In this document: positions 22,421 to 31,584 of the stretch, one piece after another
Position numbering within the stretch: the stretch's first letter is position 1
How the letters are laid out: each line of letters begins with the position of its first letter
Origin: Oscillospiraceae bacterium
GTDB taxonomy: Bacteria > Bacillota > Clostridia > Oscillospirales > Oscillospiraceae
Direction: 5' to 3'
DNA: 39,868 nt
NCBI GenBank assembly: GCA_017537165.1
Contig: JAFYLI010000018.1
Location: 1-39,868, forward strand
Made by a program: the position numbers and the translations under genes
The notes under the pieces: model-generated
What the model was told of the DNA's origin: nothing
What the model saw: only the letters and a program-made list of their open reading frames with translations
Database searches by the model: none

Positions 22421-24487
22421 TTATTCGACTTCCTCGAAGTTACCGGTATAGAGCTGGTAATACTTACCCTTCTGCTCGATAAGTTCATCGTGGTTGCCGC
22501 GCTCGATGATGCGGCCGTTTTCGAGAACCATGATAACGTCGGAGTTCTGAACGGTAGAAAGTCTGTGGGCGATAACGAAGGTGGTACGGCCCTGCATGAG
22601 CTGGTCCATACCCTTCTGTACCAGAGCCTCGGTACGGGTATCGATGGAGCTGGTAGCCTCGTCGAGGATCATTACGGGAGGATCGGCAACGGCGCAGCGG
22701 GCGATAGCCAGCAGCTGACGCTGACCCTGAGACAGGCCGGAACCGTCACCGGAAAGGACGGTATCGTAGCCGTCGGGCAGCATGGAGATGAAGCCGTGGG
22801 CGTTAGCCAGCTTTGCTGCTGCGATGATCTCCTCGTCGGTAGCGTCCAGCTTACCGTAGCGGATGTTCTCGCGGACGGTGCCGGTGAAGAGGTTAACATC
22901 CTGCAGAACGATGCCGAGGGAGCGGCGCAGGTCAGCCTTCTTGATGTTCTTTACGGGGATGCCGTCATAAGTGATGGTACCCTCCTGAACGTCATAGAAG
23001 CGGTTGATGAGGTTGGTGATGGTGGTCTTACCTGCACCGGTAGCACCAACGAAGGCAACCTTCTGGCCGGGCTCTGCAAAGAGGTTGATGTTGTGGAGAA
23101 CACGTCTTTCATCGGTGTAGCCGAAGTCTACGTCGGTGAGGACAACGTGGCCGGTGAGCTTAGTATAATCGTAACCGCCGGCAGCGTTGGGGCACTTCCA
23201 TGCCCAAACGTTGGTGCGCTTATCGGTCTCGGCGAGAGTGCCGTCTGCGTTCTCAACAGCGTTGACCAGAGTTACCTCGCCGTCGTCAATTTCAGACTCT
23301 GCATCCAGCAGCTGGAATACGCGGCCTGCACCCGCCATAGCCATGATGACGGAGTTGACCTGCTCGGAGAGCTGGGTTACGGGCATGGTGAAGTTTCTGG
23401 AAAGCTGGAGGAATGCGGCGATATTACCAAGGGTAATACCTGCGCCTGCTACTGCAAGGGCGCCGCCGGCGATAGCAACAACTGCGTACTGGAAGTTACC
23501 CATATTGCCGAGGATAGGCATGAGAACGCTTGCCAGAGTGTTTGCAGTGGTGGCATTCTCCCAAAGCTCATCGTTACATTCGTCGAACTCGCGCTTTGCG
23601 GTCTCTTCGTGGCAGAATACCTTAACGACCTTCTGACCGCTGATCATTTCCTCAATGTAGCCGTTTACGACAGCGAGAGAATACTGCTGCTTAACGAAGA
23701 ACTTGGAGGAAACGCCGCCGATCTTGCCGGTGACGAAGAGCATGAATGCAACGAAGGCGAGAACTACCAGAGTGAGCCAGAAGCTCTGGCTGACCATGGA
23801 AACGAATACTACCACGATGGTGATCATGGAAGAAAGAGTCTGGGGAATAGTCATGCTGATAAGCTGACGAAGAGTATCGGTATCGTTGGTGAAGTGGCTC
23901 ATTACCTTACCGTAGGTATGAGTATCAAAATACTTGATGGGCAGGCTCTGCATATGGTCGAACATACTGTTTCTTATGTCGCGCAGAACGCCCTGACCCA
24001 AGGTTATCATAAGCCACTGACGCAGCCATTCCGTAATGATACCCAGCAGGAATACGCCTGCCATGACCATTATGGCTCGGAACAGACCGGAGAAATCGGG
24101 ATTAACGGCAGTTGCCAGAGGCATGATATATCCGTCGATGAGCTTACCGAGGAAGATACCGGAAGCCGCGGAAACGACAGCACTGGCAATAATGCAGAGG
24201 ATAACCAGAACAATACGGGCAAAATAGGGCTTTACAACGTAACCCCAAATGAGGCGCTTTATAAGGGCCTTGATATCGTCGGTCATCTTCATCTTGGGAC
24301 CACGGTGGCCGCCTCTGGGGCCGGGGCCGTGACCGCCGCGGAGGGTGGGATTGACGCGCATACGCCGGCTGGCTGCGCTCTTACCCTGAGGCATTTCGAT
24401 ACCCAGATCCTTGAACTGGTTGGGAACGTCCTTCTCATCGCGAGGAGGCATATTGGGAACTTTCTTCATATTATCCTTGTTCGCCAT
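22421..24487 (-). CDS. ABC exporter subunit with canonical ATP site (half-transporter B)
   Basis: This 688-residue half-transporter has a six-helix membrane domain (about 90-390) and a C-terminal ATPase. The ATPase has Walker A GATGAGKTT near 470, Q-loop LQDVNLFTG, signature LSQGQRQL and Walker B VMILDEATSSID with the catalytic Glu intact. The N-terminal tail is 80 residues, rich in Lys, Gly and Arg. It pairs with the gene at 24471, whose ATP site is degenerate, making a heterodimeric TM287/288 or LmrCD-like exporter for drugs, lipids or peptides. The ATG at 24487 overlaps the partner by 17 bases behind GGGAGG; an ATG at 24469, just past the partner's stop, is an alternative start. Confidence 0.9.
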   Translation of the reverse strand: MANKDNMKKVPNMPPRDEKDVPNQFKDLGIEMPQGKSAASRRMRVNPTLRGGHGPGPRGGHRGPKMKMTDDIKALIKRLIWGYVVKPYFARIVLVILCIIASAVVSAASGIFLGKLIDGYIMPLATAVNPDFSGLFRAIMVMAGVFLLGIITEWLRQWLMITLGQGVLRDIRNSMFDHMQSLPIKYFDTHTYGKVMSHFTNDTDTLRQLISMTIPQTLSSMITIVVVFVSMVSQSFWLTLVVLAFVAFMLFVTGKIGGVSSKFFVKQQYSLAVVNGYIEEMISGQKVVKVFCHEETAKREFDECNDELWENATTANTLASVLMPILGNMGNFQYAVVAIAGGALAVAGAGITLGNIAAFLQLSRNFTMPVTQLSEQVNSVIMAMAGAGRVFQLLDAESEIDDGEVTLVNAVENADGTLAETDKRTNVWAWKCPNAAGGYDYTKLTGHVVLTDVDFGYTDERRVLHNINLFAEPGQKVAFVGATGAGKTTITNLINRFYDVQEGTITYDGIPVKNIKKADLRRSLGIVLQDVNLFTGTVRENIRYGKLDATDEEIIAAAKLANAHGFISMLPDGYDTVLSGDGSGLSQGQRQLLAIARCAVADPPVMILDEATSSIDTRTEALVQKGMDQLMQGRTTFVIAHRLSTVQNSDVIMVLENGRIIERGNHDELIEQKGKYYQLYTGNFEEVE

Positions 24488-26234
24488 CGAAATCGCCGCC
24501 TCCCTTCTGCTGAGACATGAATACCTCGCGGTATATTTCGTTGTTTTCAAGCAGCTCATCGTGAGTGCCGAAGCCGTTTACCTGACCGTTTTCAAGAACG
24601 ATGATCTTGTCAGCTTCCTGAACGGAGGAAATACGCTGAGCGATGATGAACTTGGTTGTATCGGGGATCTCTTCGCGGAACGCGCGGCGGATAGACGCAT
24701 CGGTTGCGGTATCAACGGCGCTGGTAGAGTCGTCAAGAATAAGTATCTTGGGCTTCTTAAGCAGAGCTCTTGCGATACAGATACGCTGCTTCTGACCGCC
24801 GGAAACGTTGGAGCCGCCCTGCTCGATAAAGGTATCGTAACCTTCGGGCATAGCGCTGATGAAGTCATGAGCCTGAGCAAGCTGGCAGGCATGGATCATT
24901 TCCTCATCGGTAGCGTCTTCCTTACCCCAGCGGAGGTTATCCTTAAGGGTACCGGAGAAGAGAACGTTCTTCTGCAGAACCACGGAAACGGCATCACGCA
25001 GAACGGTCATATCGTAGTCACGGACGTCAACGCCGCCAACTTCGATGCTGCCGCCGGTAACGTCGTACAGACGGGGAATGAGCTGAACCAAAGTGGACTT
25101 GGAAGAACCGGTACCGCCGATGATACCTATGGTCTGACCGGAAGCAATGTCAAGATTGATATCGGTAAGGCAGAGGCGACCGTCGCCGGTGCGGCCATAA
25201 CCGAAGTTTACGTTCTTGAACTTTACGCTGCCGTCCTTGACCTCCATAACGGGATCTGCGGGGTTCTGGATGTCGCCCTTCTCGGTCAGGATCTCGTCGA
25301 TACGGACAGCGCTGGCCTTGGACATGGTGATCATAACGAAAACGTGAGAGAGCATCATAAGGCTCATGAGCAGCTGGGTAGCGTAGCTCATGAAGCTGGT
25401 GAGAGTACCGACGGTCATCTCGGTGCCGCCGCTGTTAACGATGATCTGAGCACCAAGCCAGTAAACCAGAAGCTGGCAGGTATACATACAAACCATCATG
25501 AGAGGACGGTTGAAGGAGAGGATACGCTCTGCGGTAACGAACTCGTGGAAAATATCGTTGGAAGCGGTCTTGAACTTATTACGCTCAAAATCTTCACGAA
25601 CGAAGGACTTTACCACGCGGATACCGCGCAGGTCTTCCTCGACAACTTCGTTGAGTCTGTCATACTTCTTGAATACGCGCTCGAAGATGGGGTGGGCGTG
25701 GGTCATGAGGATGAACAGACCAACAGCCAGAACGGGCACGGCGCAAAGGAAGATAAGGGTGATTCTTCCGTTGATGCGCAGGCAGAAGAACAGAGCAAAG
25801 ATCATCATCAGCGGGCATCTTACCAGAACGCGGACGATGGTCATAAGTGCCTGCTGAACGTTGTTTACGTCGGAAGTCAGGCGGGTAACGATACTCGCAG
25901 TGCTGAATTTATCAATGTTTGCAAAGGAGTACTCCTGTACCTTATGGTACATATCATGTCTGAGGTTTCTTGCAAAACCCGCAGACGCGCGGGATGTGGC
26001 AACACCGCAGCAGGCGCCGAAAATAAGAGAAACGAGGGCGCAGGCTGCTATGAGCAAGCCGTACTTCAGTATCTGTCCCATATCGCCGCCGGGAACGTTG
26101 ATACCCTTATCCAAAAGCTGAGCCATCAGATAGGGAGTCAAAACCTCGAGGAAAACCTCAAGACCGACGAAGATGGGTGCAAGAATGACGTACACCTTGA
26201 ACTCGCGTATTGCACCGGCTATACGCTTGATCAA
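24471..26234 (-). CDS. ABC exporter subunit with degenerate ATP site (half-transporter A)
   Basis: This 587-residue half-transporter has six membrane helices (about 15-300) followed by an ATPase domain. Walker A is GGTGSSKSTL near 375 and the signature is VSGGQKQR. Walker B reads ILILDDSTSAVD, with Asp where the catalytic Glu normally stands. This change is usual for the inactive site of heterodimeric exporters and so supports the pairing with the downstream subunit. The start codon is TTG, placed by GGAGGTG about 8 bases upstream; no ATG is nearby in frame. It is first in a two-gene operon with a palindrome at the transcription start. The transported substrate is unknown. Confidence 0.9.
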   Translation of the reverse strand: MIKRIAGAIREFKVYVILAPIFVGLEVFLEVLTPYLMAQLLDKGINVPGGDMGQILKYGLLIAACALVSLIFGACCGVATSRASAGFARNLRHDMYHKVQEYSFANIDKFSTASIVTRLTSDVNNVQQALMTIVRVLVRCPLMMIFALFFCLRINGRITLIFLCAVPVLAVGLFILMTHAHPIFERVFKKYDRLNEVVEEDLRGIRVVKSFVREDFERNKFKTASNDIFHEFVTAERILSFNRPLMMVCMYTCQLLVYWLGAQIIVNSGGTEMTVGTLTSFMSYATQLLMSLMMLSHVFVMITMSKASAVRIDEILTEKGDIQNPADPVMEVKDGSVKFKNVNFGYGRTGDGRLCLTDINLDIASGQTIGIIGGTGSSKSTLVQLIPRLYDVTGGSIEVGGVDVRDYDMTVLRDAVSVVLQKNVLFSGTLKDNLRWGKEDATDEEMIHACQLAQAHDFISAMPEGYDTFIEQGGSNVSGGQKQRICIARALLKKPKILILDDSTSAVDTATDASIRRAFREEIPDTTKFIIAQRISSVQEADKIIVLENGQVNGFGTHDELLENNEIYREVFMSQQKGGGDFDGEQG

Positions 26235-26293
26235 TTAAAACACCTCCATTAAGCGCAGTATAATAAAACGCTTAATTTAATTTACTTAACAAA

Positions 26294-26313
26294 TACCGTC
26301 ATTACAGACGGTA
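26294..26313. promoter_or_regulatory. Perfect inverted repeat, probable operator of the ABC exporter operon
   Basis: TACCGTC (26294-26300), six bases, GACGGTA (26307-26313). It begins about 8 bases after the -10 element, covering the expected start point. A TetR-, MarR- or PadR-type repressor would fit, but none is encoded in the window. Confidence 0.6.
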
Positions 26314-26320
26314 CACAATA

Positions 26321-26348
26321 AGTATAATAAAAATCAACCGATTGTCAA
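26321..26348 (-). promoter_or_regulatory. Promoter of the ABC exporter operon
   Basis: On the minus strand a perfect TTGACA (26343-26348), 16 bases and TATACT (26321-26326), one of the strongest promoters in the window. This suggests that control is by repression at the adjacent palindrome. Confidence 0.8.
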
Positions 26349-26470
26349 TAGAATTTTGCTAAAAACACTGCACAAAGCTTATTAATTTTGCATATATCCC
26401 TTTGTAAAAACCTTACACGGCAGCCGTTTTTGAACATTTTCCGAATTTGTTCGGTTTTGCCGAAAAGAAG

Positions 26471-26501
26471 TGCACTCTCCGTTATATAAGCGGAGAGTGC
26501 A
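26471..26501 (-). terminator. Hairpin after the KduD-like gene
   Basis: An 11-bp perfect stem (26471-26481 with 26491-26501) with loop TTATATAAG lies 8 bases after the stop, followed on the minus strand by CTTCTTTTC. The T run is broken, so strength is uncertain. Confidence 0.6.
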
Positions 26502-26508
26502 GCGCAAC

Positions 26509-27303
26509 TCAAACAAGTTTGGTGGAAAAGCCGCCGTCAACCTTGATGTCCGCCCCGTTGACGTAATCGGAAGCGCGGGAGGCAAGGTAAACGATAGTGC
26601 CCATAATGTCAGCAAGGTTGCCCCAGCGGCCCGCGGTAATGCGGCGGGTGATGCGGTCGGTGAAGTCGTCGTCAGAGGCCAGACCTCCGATAACACCCGT
26701 TTCAATGAAGCCGGGGCAGACCGCGTTGGTCTGGATATTATGCTTGCCCAGCTCGTTGGCAAAGGAGCGGGTAAGGCCGATGATGCCGTGCTTTGCGGTA
26801 ACGTAAGAGGGGCAGCGCTCGTCGGCGGTATAGGAGAGCACGGAACCGATATTGATTATCTTGCCGCTGCCCTGCTTTATCATAATTTTTGCTACCTCAT
26901 GGCTGAGGAAATATACGGAGTTGAGGTTGGTGTTGATAACGCGCATATAGCCGTCGTCGGGGAAGTCCACGAAATCTTCAAAGCAGTTGGTGCCCGCGTT
27001 GTTGACCAGAATATCTATTCTGCCGTAGGCGGCCATGCAGCCCTCCACGATGGCTTGGATATGCTCCATATCGGTCAAATCACCCTGAATGAACTCCACG
27101 CGGCGGCCTTCTGCCTCAATGAGGCTCTTTACCTCCTCAATATCGCCGCTGCGGTAGGGCAGGTAAATATCCGCGCCTGCCTTGGCAAGAGCCACGGCAT
27201 AGCCCATGCCGAGACCTTTATTTGCACCCGTAACGATGGCGACCTTGCCGTCAAGGCGGAAATAATTCAAGCTAAAATCCTTTATGAGTTCAATATCGGA
27301 CAT
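26509..27303 (-). CDS. Short-chain dehydrogenase, KduD/gluconate 5-dehydrogenase-like
   Basis: This 264-residue classical SDR has the cofactor motif TGANKGLG near 25, VNNAG near 101, Ser in NIGSV near 150 and the catalytic pair in SYVTAKHG near 167-171. C-terminal CPGFIETG and VDGGFSTKLV complete the pattern. The LDGKVAIVTGANKGLG start and overall spacing resemble 2-dehydro-3-deoxygluconate or gluconate 5-dehydrogenases, NAD(H)-linked enzymes of sugar-acid breakdown. No sugar-acid genes are adjacent, so the substrate is uncertain. It has its own promoter and a GGGAGG site 8 bases before the ATG. Confidence 0.82.
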   Translation of the reverse strand: MSDIELIKDFSLNYFRLDGKVAIVTGANKGLGMGYAVALAKAGADIYLPYRSGDIEEVKSLIEAEGRRVEFIQGDLTDMEHIQAIVEGCMAAYGRIDILVNNAGTNCFEDFVDFPDDGYMRVINTNLNSVYFLSHEVAKIMIKQGSGKIINIGSVLSYTADERCPSYVTAKHGIIGLTRSFANELGKHNIQTNAVCPGFIETGVIGGLASDDDFTDRITRRITAGRWGNLADIMGTIVYLASRASDYVNGADIKVDGGFSTKLV

Positions 27304-27336
27304 GATAATTCCTCCCGAAATTTATTTTATGCAATT

Positions 27337-27365
27337 ATTGTAGCACAGTTGCACCCTATCGGCAA
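27337..27365 (-). promoter_or_regulatory. Promoter of the KduD-like gene
   Basis: On the minus strand TTGCCG (27360-27365), 17 bases and TACAAT (27337-27342) preceded by TGC, an extended -10. Confidence 0.65.
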
Positions 27366-27379
27366 CGGCACATAGAAAA

Positions 27380-27411
27380 ATCACCGCAGAACCTTGGCGT
27401 TCTGCGGTGAT
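27380..27411 (-). terminator. Terminator of the efflux-SLH operon
   Basis: A perfect 13-bp stem (27380-27392 with 27399-27411) ending in T5 on the minus strand, 14 bases past the SLH gene stop. It almost touches the -35 of the KduD-like promoter. Confidence 0.88.
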
Positions 27412-27424
27412 AACTTTTACTGTA

Positions 27425-29665
27425 TTACTCCGCAACCACAACACGGATCTTGCCGCCCTTGGCGGGATCGCGGTCATAGTAAACCGTGAGCACAGAGGAG
27501 AAGCGGCGGGCATCGTCCAAAGAGTCGAACCACTCACCTGCGGCAGCGTTATAACACTGTACGTTATCTGCCACGGGGTAGCTGATGCCATTTGCGGTGA
27601 GAACAACCTGACCGTCCACCGTCTTGAAGTCGGAGCGGCTTACGTTTTTAATGCGGCTGAGCTCCACGCCTGCAATAACGCGGGAGCCGTCAAGGGAGAG
27701 AACTATACCGCCGTAGGAGTTATTCTTGATAATATTGATGGGGAAAAACTTACTGCTTACGCTGCCTTCGCTGTTGGCAAGGGTCATGCTGTACTCGGTG
27801 CCATCCGAAGAGTCATCACCCTCCGTGATCTTTACGGTAGTTTTGCCATAAACGTAGCCGTTACCCGTTACATCATTAAGGATAAGCATATCCACGCGGC
27901 CTGCGTAGTCCGTTCCCGCATAGATAACATCGGCTCTTGCGAGGGTCGCAGGCAGGTCGGAGAGGGAAACTCTCAAGGGCATAGCTTTGCCGACACGGTC
28001 AAAGACATTTACAGCAGGGCTGATGGCAAGGCTGCCGTAGGTCATATCGGCAATGCTGATTTTATCTGCTCTGATGCTTTCGCTAAGATTGCGCAAGGAG
28101 AGTTCGCCCGAAGGAGTACCGTAAACGGTAACCAGTTCGCCCTGCATATTGACACTGTTTTTAACGCTTTTTCCGCTGAGCACGATGCCCTCACGGAGGG
28201 AGGACAGAAGCTCTACGCTGACAGAGCCGCCACCGTAGGCGGTAACGATACCCACGGCGGTGCTGCCTGCTTCGCGGGAAGTAACCGCGCCAACAACGCG
28301 CATATCGGAGGTAAAGAGCAGGGTCATCGTATCGCCCAGCTCAAAGTTTCCAAGGCTGTCCCATGCGCAGGGAAGAACGTCCCAAAGGCGGCCCATAAAC
28401 TTTATCTGCTCGGGAGCTGCAGGGCCCGGATAGGCATTTTCGTAAGTACCCGTAAGGCGGGTATCGTTTATGCGGAGCTGCTTCGCTGCCTTATCGTACT
28501 CCGCCACGTCATAGCGGCGGATGTCTGCGGCAGTTGCGGGAGCGCCGTTTTTATATATCTCAACGTCGTTGGGAAGGCCAAGCAGAGAGGTGAAGGGATT
28601 ACCCTTCACCTCGTTCATTGCAACGGCTACTCTGCCGTCAGCGGCAGAGGTGGCGAAAAAGATGGCCTCTATGCTGCCCTTGGCGTCAAAATACACGGTT
28701 ATGTTGCTGCCGGAAGGTATATCCAGCCATACCTCGTTCCATACGCTTCTTGCGCTCTCGGTATACACTGCGGTATCGGCGGCAACGGTGTAGCGGCTGC
28801 CCTCGGAGGTCTTGAACCATCCGCTTTCAGCCAAAGAAACGGAGAATGTGCGGCTGCTTGTATCGGTAGGGATGAACACTACCAGCTTGCCGTCAAAGGT
28901 GGCAATGGTGCCGCGCTTGCCGACGGTGGAGTCGGCAACGGGAACGTCGGTCTTATAGGACCCTGCGGAGGTATAAACCGCTCCGCTGCTGCCGTCGGCA
29001 GCCACTGCGTCATTGGAAAGGATGATTACGTTCTCGGTAACGCTGCCGAAACGGCCGAGATACTCTCCGCCGCTCTTGGTATTGCAGAGAAGCATTTTGG
29101 CAAAGAGGCGGGCCGCCTGAGCGCGGGTAATAGCGGCATTGGGGGCAATATCAAACTCCTTGGTAAGGCCGATGCTGTCAGCCAAGGTCAGGTATCCCTC
29201 GGGCCACTGCATATTGGTATCGCTGTCGCTGTAACCCAGCAGGCGGACAAGGATAGTTACCGCCTGAGCAAAGGTTATATATTCATCGGGGGCAAACTTG
29301 CCGTTGCCCATGCCGGAAATGAACTTTTCTTCGCCCGATGCAGCCAGATTTATGTAGCCTCTGGCCCAATGCTTAGAGCTTACGTCGGTGAAGATGGTGC
29401 GGTTGCGGTAACCGGGCTCAAGATCCTCGATGCCCATCATTACTATTGCCATCTTGCAGAACTCTGCGCGCTTAAGGTTGCCCGCAGGATTGAACTTGCC
29501 GCCGCCAACTCCGTCGACTACGCCCAGCTGACGGAGTATCTCCGCAGCCTGCGCGGTGGCTTCATCGGTAATATCGGTGAAAGAACCTTCCGCTGCCAGC
29601 GCCGTCGGCATGACCGACACAAGAAGAACAAGAGCCAGCAGCAGGGAAATTATCTTGCGTTTCAT
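27425..29665 (-). CDS. S-layer homology (SLH) domain surface protein
   Basis: This 746-residue secreted protein has a signal peptide (MKRKIISLLLALVLLVSVMPTALA, cleaved after ALA, residue 24). Three SLH repeats follow between about 27 and 215, seen as FTDITDEATAQAAEILRQLG with VVDGVGGGKFNPAGNLKRAEF, FTDVSSKHWARGYINLAA with FISGMGNGKFAPDEYITFAQA, and a third weaker copy ending in ITRAQAARLFAKML. SLH domains hold proteins to pyruvylated wall polymers. The remaining 530 residues are probably beta-rich, without a motif I recognise. The gene starts 17 bases after the efflux permease stop, with GAGGAGG 7 bases before the ATG, so it is the last gene of the efflux operon. Confidence 0.88.
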   Translation of the reverse strand: MKRKIISLLLALVLLVSVMPTALAAEGSFTDITDEATAQAAEILRQLGVVDGVGGGKFNPAGNLKRAEFCKMAIVMMGIEDLEPGYRNRTIFTDVSSKHWARGYINLAASGEEKFISGMGNGKFAPDEYITFAQAVTILVRLLGYSDSDTNMQWPEGYLTLADSIGLTKEFDIAPNAAITRAQAARLFAKMLLCNTKSGGEYLGRFGSVTENVIILSNDAVAADGSSGAVYTSAGSYKTDVPVADSTVGKRGTIATFDGKLVVFIPTDTSSRTFSVSLAESGWFKTSEGSRYTVAADTAVYTESARSVWNEVWLDIPSGSNITVYFDAKGSIEAIFFATSAADGRVAVAMNEVKGNPFTSLLGLPNDVEIYKNGAPATAADIRRYDVAEYDKAAKQLRINDTRLTGTYENAYPGPAAPEQIKFMGRLWDVLPCAWDSLGNFELGDTMTLLFTSDMRVVGAVTSREAGSTAVGIVTAYGGGSVSVELLSSLREGIVLSGKSVKNSVNMQGELVTVYGTPSGELSLRNLSESIRADKISIADMTYGSLAISPAVNVFDRVGKAMPLRVSLSDLPATLARADVIYAGTDYAGRVDMLILNDVTGNGYVYGKTTVKITEGDDSSDGTEYSMTLANSEGSVSSKFFPINIIKNNSYGGIVLSLDGSRVIAGVELSRIKNVSRSDFKTVDGQVVLTANGISYPVADNVQCYNAAAGEWFDSLDDARRFSSVLTVYYDRDPAKGGKIRVVVAE

Positions 29666-29682
29666 TTTGTTTCCTCCTCTTT

Positions 29683-30882
29683 TTAGTCTGCACGCAGCGC
29701 CTCAACGGGCTGCATGGACGAGGCTTTTATGGCAGGGTACAGGCCGAACACAATGCCGAGGACTACGGAGAAGCCCACAGCGCCGATGGTCATGCCCACG
29801 CCGGGGGTAAGCACCATATCCATTATCAGCTTGCCCGCCACAAGGGTTCCCAAGACGCTCACCGCCAATCCCAATATGCCGCCAACGGCACAGATAACGG
29901 CAGCCTCAATAAGGAACTGCAGGATTATGGAGGCGCGGGAAGCGCCGATAGCCATGCGTATGCCTATCTCGCGGGTACGCTCGGTAACGGTAACCAGCAT
30001 AATATTCATAATACCGATACCGCCGACCAGCAGGGATATGCCCGCAATGCCGCCTACTACAAGGCTGAGCATATCGGTATAGCTCTGGTCGCTTTCCATC
30101 CACTCATTCTGAGAATATACGGAATAATAACCGTTGTTGCTGTCAATAAGGGCAGAAAGGAAGGAGTCCAGCATGGTAATGGCTTTGGTGGTAGCTTCCT
30201 TGCTGACAGCCTTTACGATGAAGCTGTCGAAGGTAACACTCTTATTGAGCAGTCGGTTGAGGGAATAGGGCACCACGGCCATATTGTCCATAGACCATGC
30301 CGAGTCGGGGTCCTTGGCGGCGTATACGCCGATTACCTCAAACTTATGGCCGTCTATATTGACAGTCTCGCCTATGGGATCGCGGTAGGGGAAAAGATAT
30401 TCTGCCACGCGGGCGCCGAGGACGATGACCTGATTATAGTTCTGCACGTCCAGATAGCTGATGTCGCGGCCCTTTTCAAGGGTAAAGTTATTGCAGACGG
30501 CATATTGATCGCTGCCCAAGTATACCTGCGGCGAGCCGTACTCCATATTATTGGTGGTGGTAGTGCCGTACTTTATGCCGTTTTGCGCCCAATAGTAACC
30601 CTGAGGGGTTACGCCCATGACCAGGTCGGAAAGGCCGAGGCAGTAATCGTAAAGTTCGTCGCTTACGTCCTTACCGTTCCACTGGTAAGCATAGACCTCT
30701 ATCTTGTTGGTGCCCATACTTTCGTAGTATTCCTGCATCTGCTTATTGGAACCTTGCACAATGGAAACCATTATTACAACGGCTGCCACGCCGATGATGA
30801 TGCCAAGCATGGTGAGCACGGAGCGGGCCTTTTTGCCCCAAATGGACTTGAGCGCCATCTTGAAGCTCTGTCTTAAATTCAC
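29683..30882 (-). CDS. MacB-like ABC transporter permease (FtsX/MacB fold)
   Basis: This 399-residue protein has one N-terminal helix in the MLGIIIGVAAVVIMVS context (after the typical ALKSIWGKKARS start), then a large outer domain of about 220 residues. Three C-terminal helices follow, with the conserved VTERTREIGIRMAIGA motif near 300. It transmits ATPase movement to the outside rather than forming a classical channel. The start is the GTG at 30882, which overlaps the ATPase stop as GTGA and has GAGGAGG 10 bases upstream. A TTG further up (30909) would read through that site. It works with the adjacent ATPase and adaptor. Confidence 0.9.
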   Translation of the reverse strand: MNLRQSFKMALKSIWGKKARSVLTMLGIIIGVAAVVIMVSIVQGSNKQMQEYYESMGTNKIEVYAYQWNGKDVSDELYDYCLGLSDLVMGVTPQGYYWAQNGIKYGTTTTNNMEYGSPQVYLGSDQYAVCNNFTLEKGRDISYLDVQNYNQVIVLGARVAEYLFPYRDPIGETVNIDGHKFEVIGVYAAKDPDSAWSMDNMAVVPYSLNRLLNKSVTFDSFIVKAVSKEATTKAITMLDSFLSALIDSNNGYYSVYSQNEWMESDQSYTDMLSLVVGGIAGISLLVGGIGIMNIMLVTVTERTREIGIRMAIGASRASIILQFLIEAAVICAVGGILGLAVSVLGTLVAGKLIMDMVLTPGVGMTIGAVGFSVVLGIVFGLYPAIKASSMQPVEALRAD

Positions 30883-31580
30883 AGTGCACTCGCCTCCTCT
30901 CTCGGGCAATCCATAATTATCTTACCGTCGGATATTTTCACGATGCGCTCTGCCGTGGAGGCTATCTTGCTGTCGTGAGTTATGAGGATTATGGTAGTAC
31001 CCTCTTCGTGAAGGCCGTGGAGTATCTCCAGCACGTGGGCACCGGTACGGGAGTCCAGCGCGCCGGTAGGCTCGTCGGCCATTATGATGGGCGCCTTGGT
31101 AGCAATGGCGCGGGCAATAGCCACGCGCTGCTGCTGGCCGCCTGACATTTCCGCGGGACGGTGGTCGGCGCGGTCGCCCATGGCTACGCGTTCAAGGGCC
31201 TCCATAGCCATATCGTAGCGCTTCGAGCCGCTTATGCCCTGATATATAAGGGGCAGCTCCACGTTTTCTATGGCTTTCAGCTCGGTGATAAGGTTATAGC
31301 CCTGAAAAACAAAGCCTACGTCTTTATTGCGGATCTTGGCAAGCTCGCGGTTAGAGAGTTCGGAAACATCCTCACCGTCCAGATAGTATTCGCCGTAGGT
31401 GGGAATATCCAGACAGCCGAGAATATTCATAAGAGTGGACTTGCCCGAACCCGATGCGCCGACAACTGCCACGAACTCACCTCTGTCGATACTCAGCGAA
31501 ACGCCGTCCAACGCGCGGACTTCGTTCTCCATGCCCTCGTTATATATTTTATATACGTCCTTGAGTTCGATAAGCTTCAT
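30879..31580 (-). CDS. MacB/LolD-like ABC transporter ATP-binding protein
   Basis: This 233-residue ATPase has Walker [10 protein letters not shown] near 39, Q-loop FQGYNLI, signature MSGGQQQR near 143, Walker [13 protein letters not shown] near 163 and switch His in LITHDS near 199. The intact DE pair shows an active enzyme. This is the subgroup that powers MacB/FtsX-type exporters. The ATG at 31580 lies 4 bases after the adaptor stop (TGA GCCT ATG), with a GGTGGTGAG site overlapping that stop; a GTG at 31595 is an alternative. It is coupled by a 4-base overlap to the permease. Confidence 0.93.
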   Translation of the reverse strand: MKLIELKDVYKIYNEGMENEVRALDGVSLSIDRGEFVAVVGASGSGKSTLMNILGCLDIPTYGEYYLDGEDVSELSNRELAKIRNKDVGFVFQGYNLITELKAIENVELPLIYQGISGSKRYDMAMEALERVAMGDRADHRPAEMSGGQQQRVAIARAIATKAPIIMADEPTGALDSRTGAHVLEILHGLHEEGTTIILITHDSKIASTAERIVKISDGKIIMDCPREEASAL

Positions 31581-31584
31581 AGGC

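Noticed and set aside
26265-26295. Rex-type redox operator (TTGTTAA...TTAA) in the leader of the ABC exporter operon
   Set aside because: Only one half-site is convincing; the second half departs at several bases, and the A/T-rich context makes chance likely.
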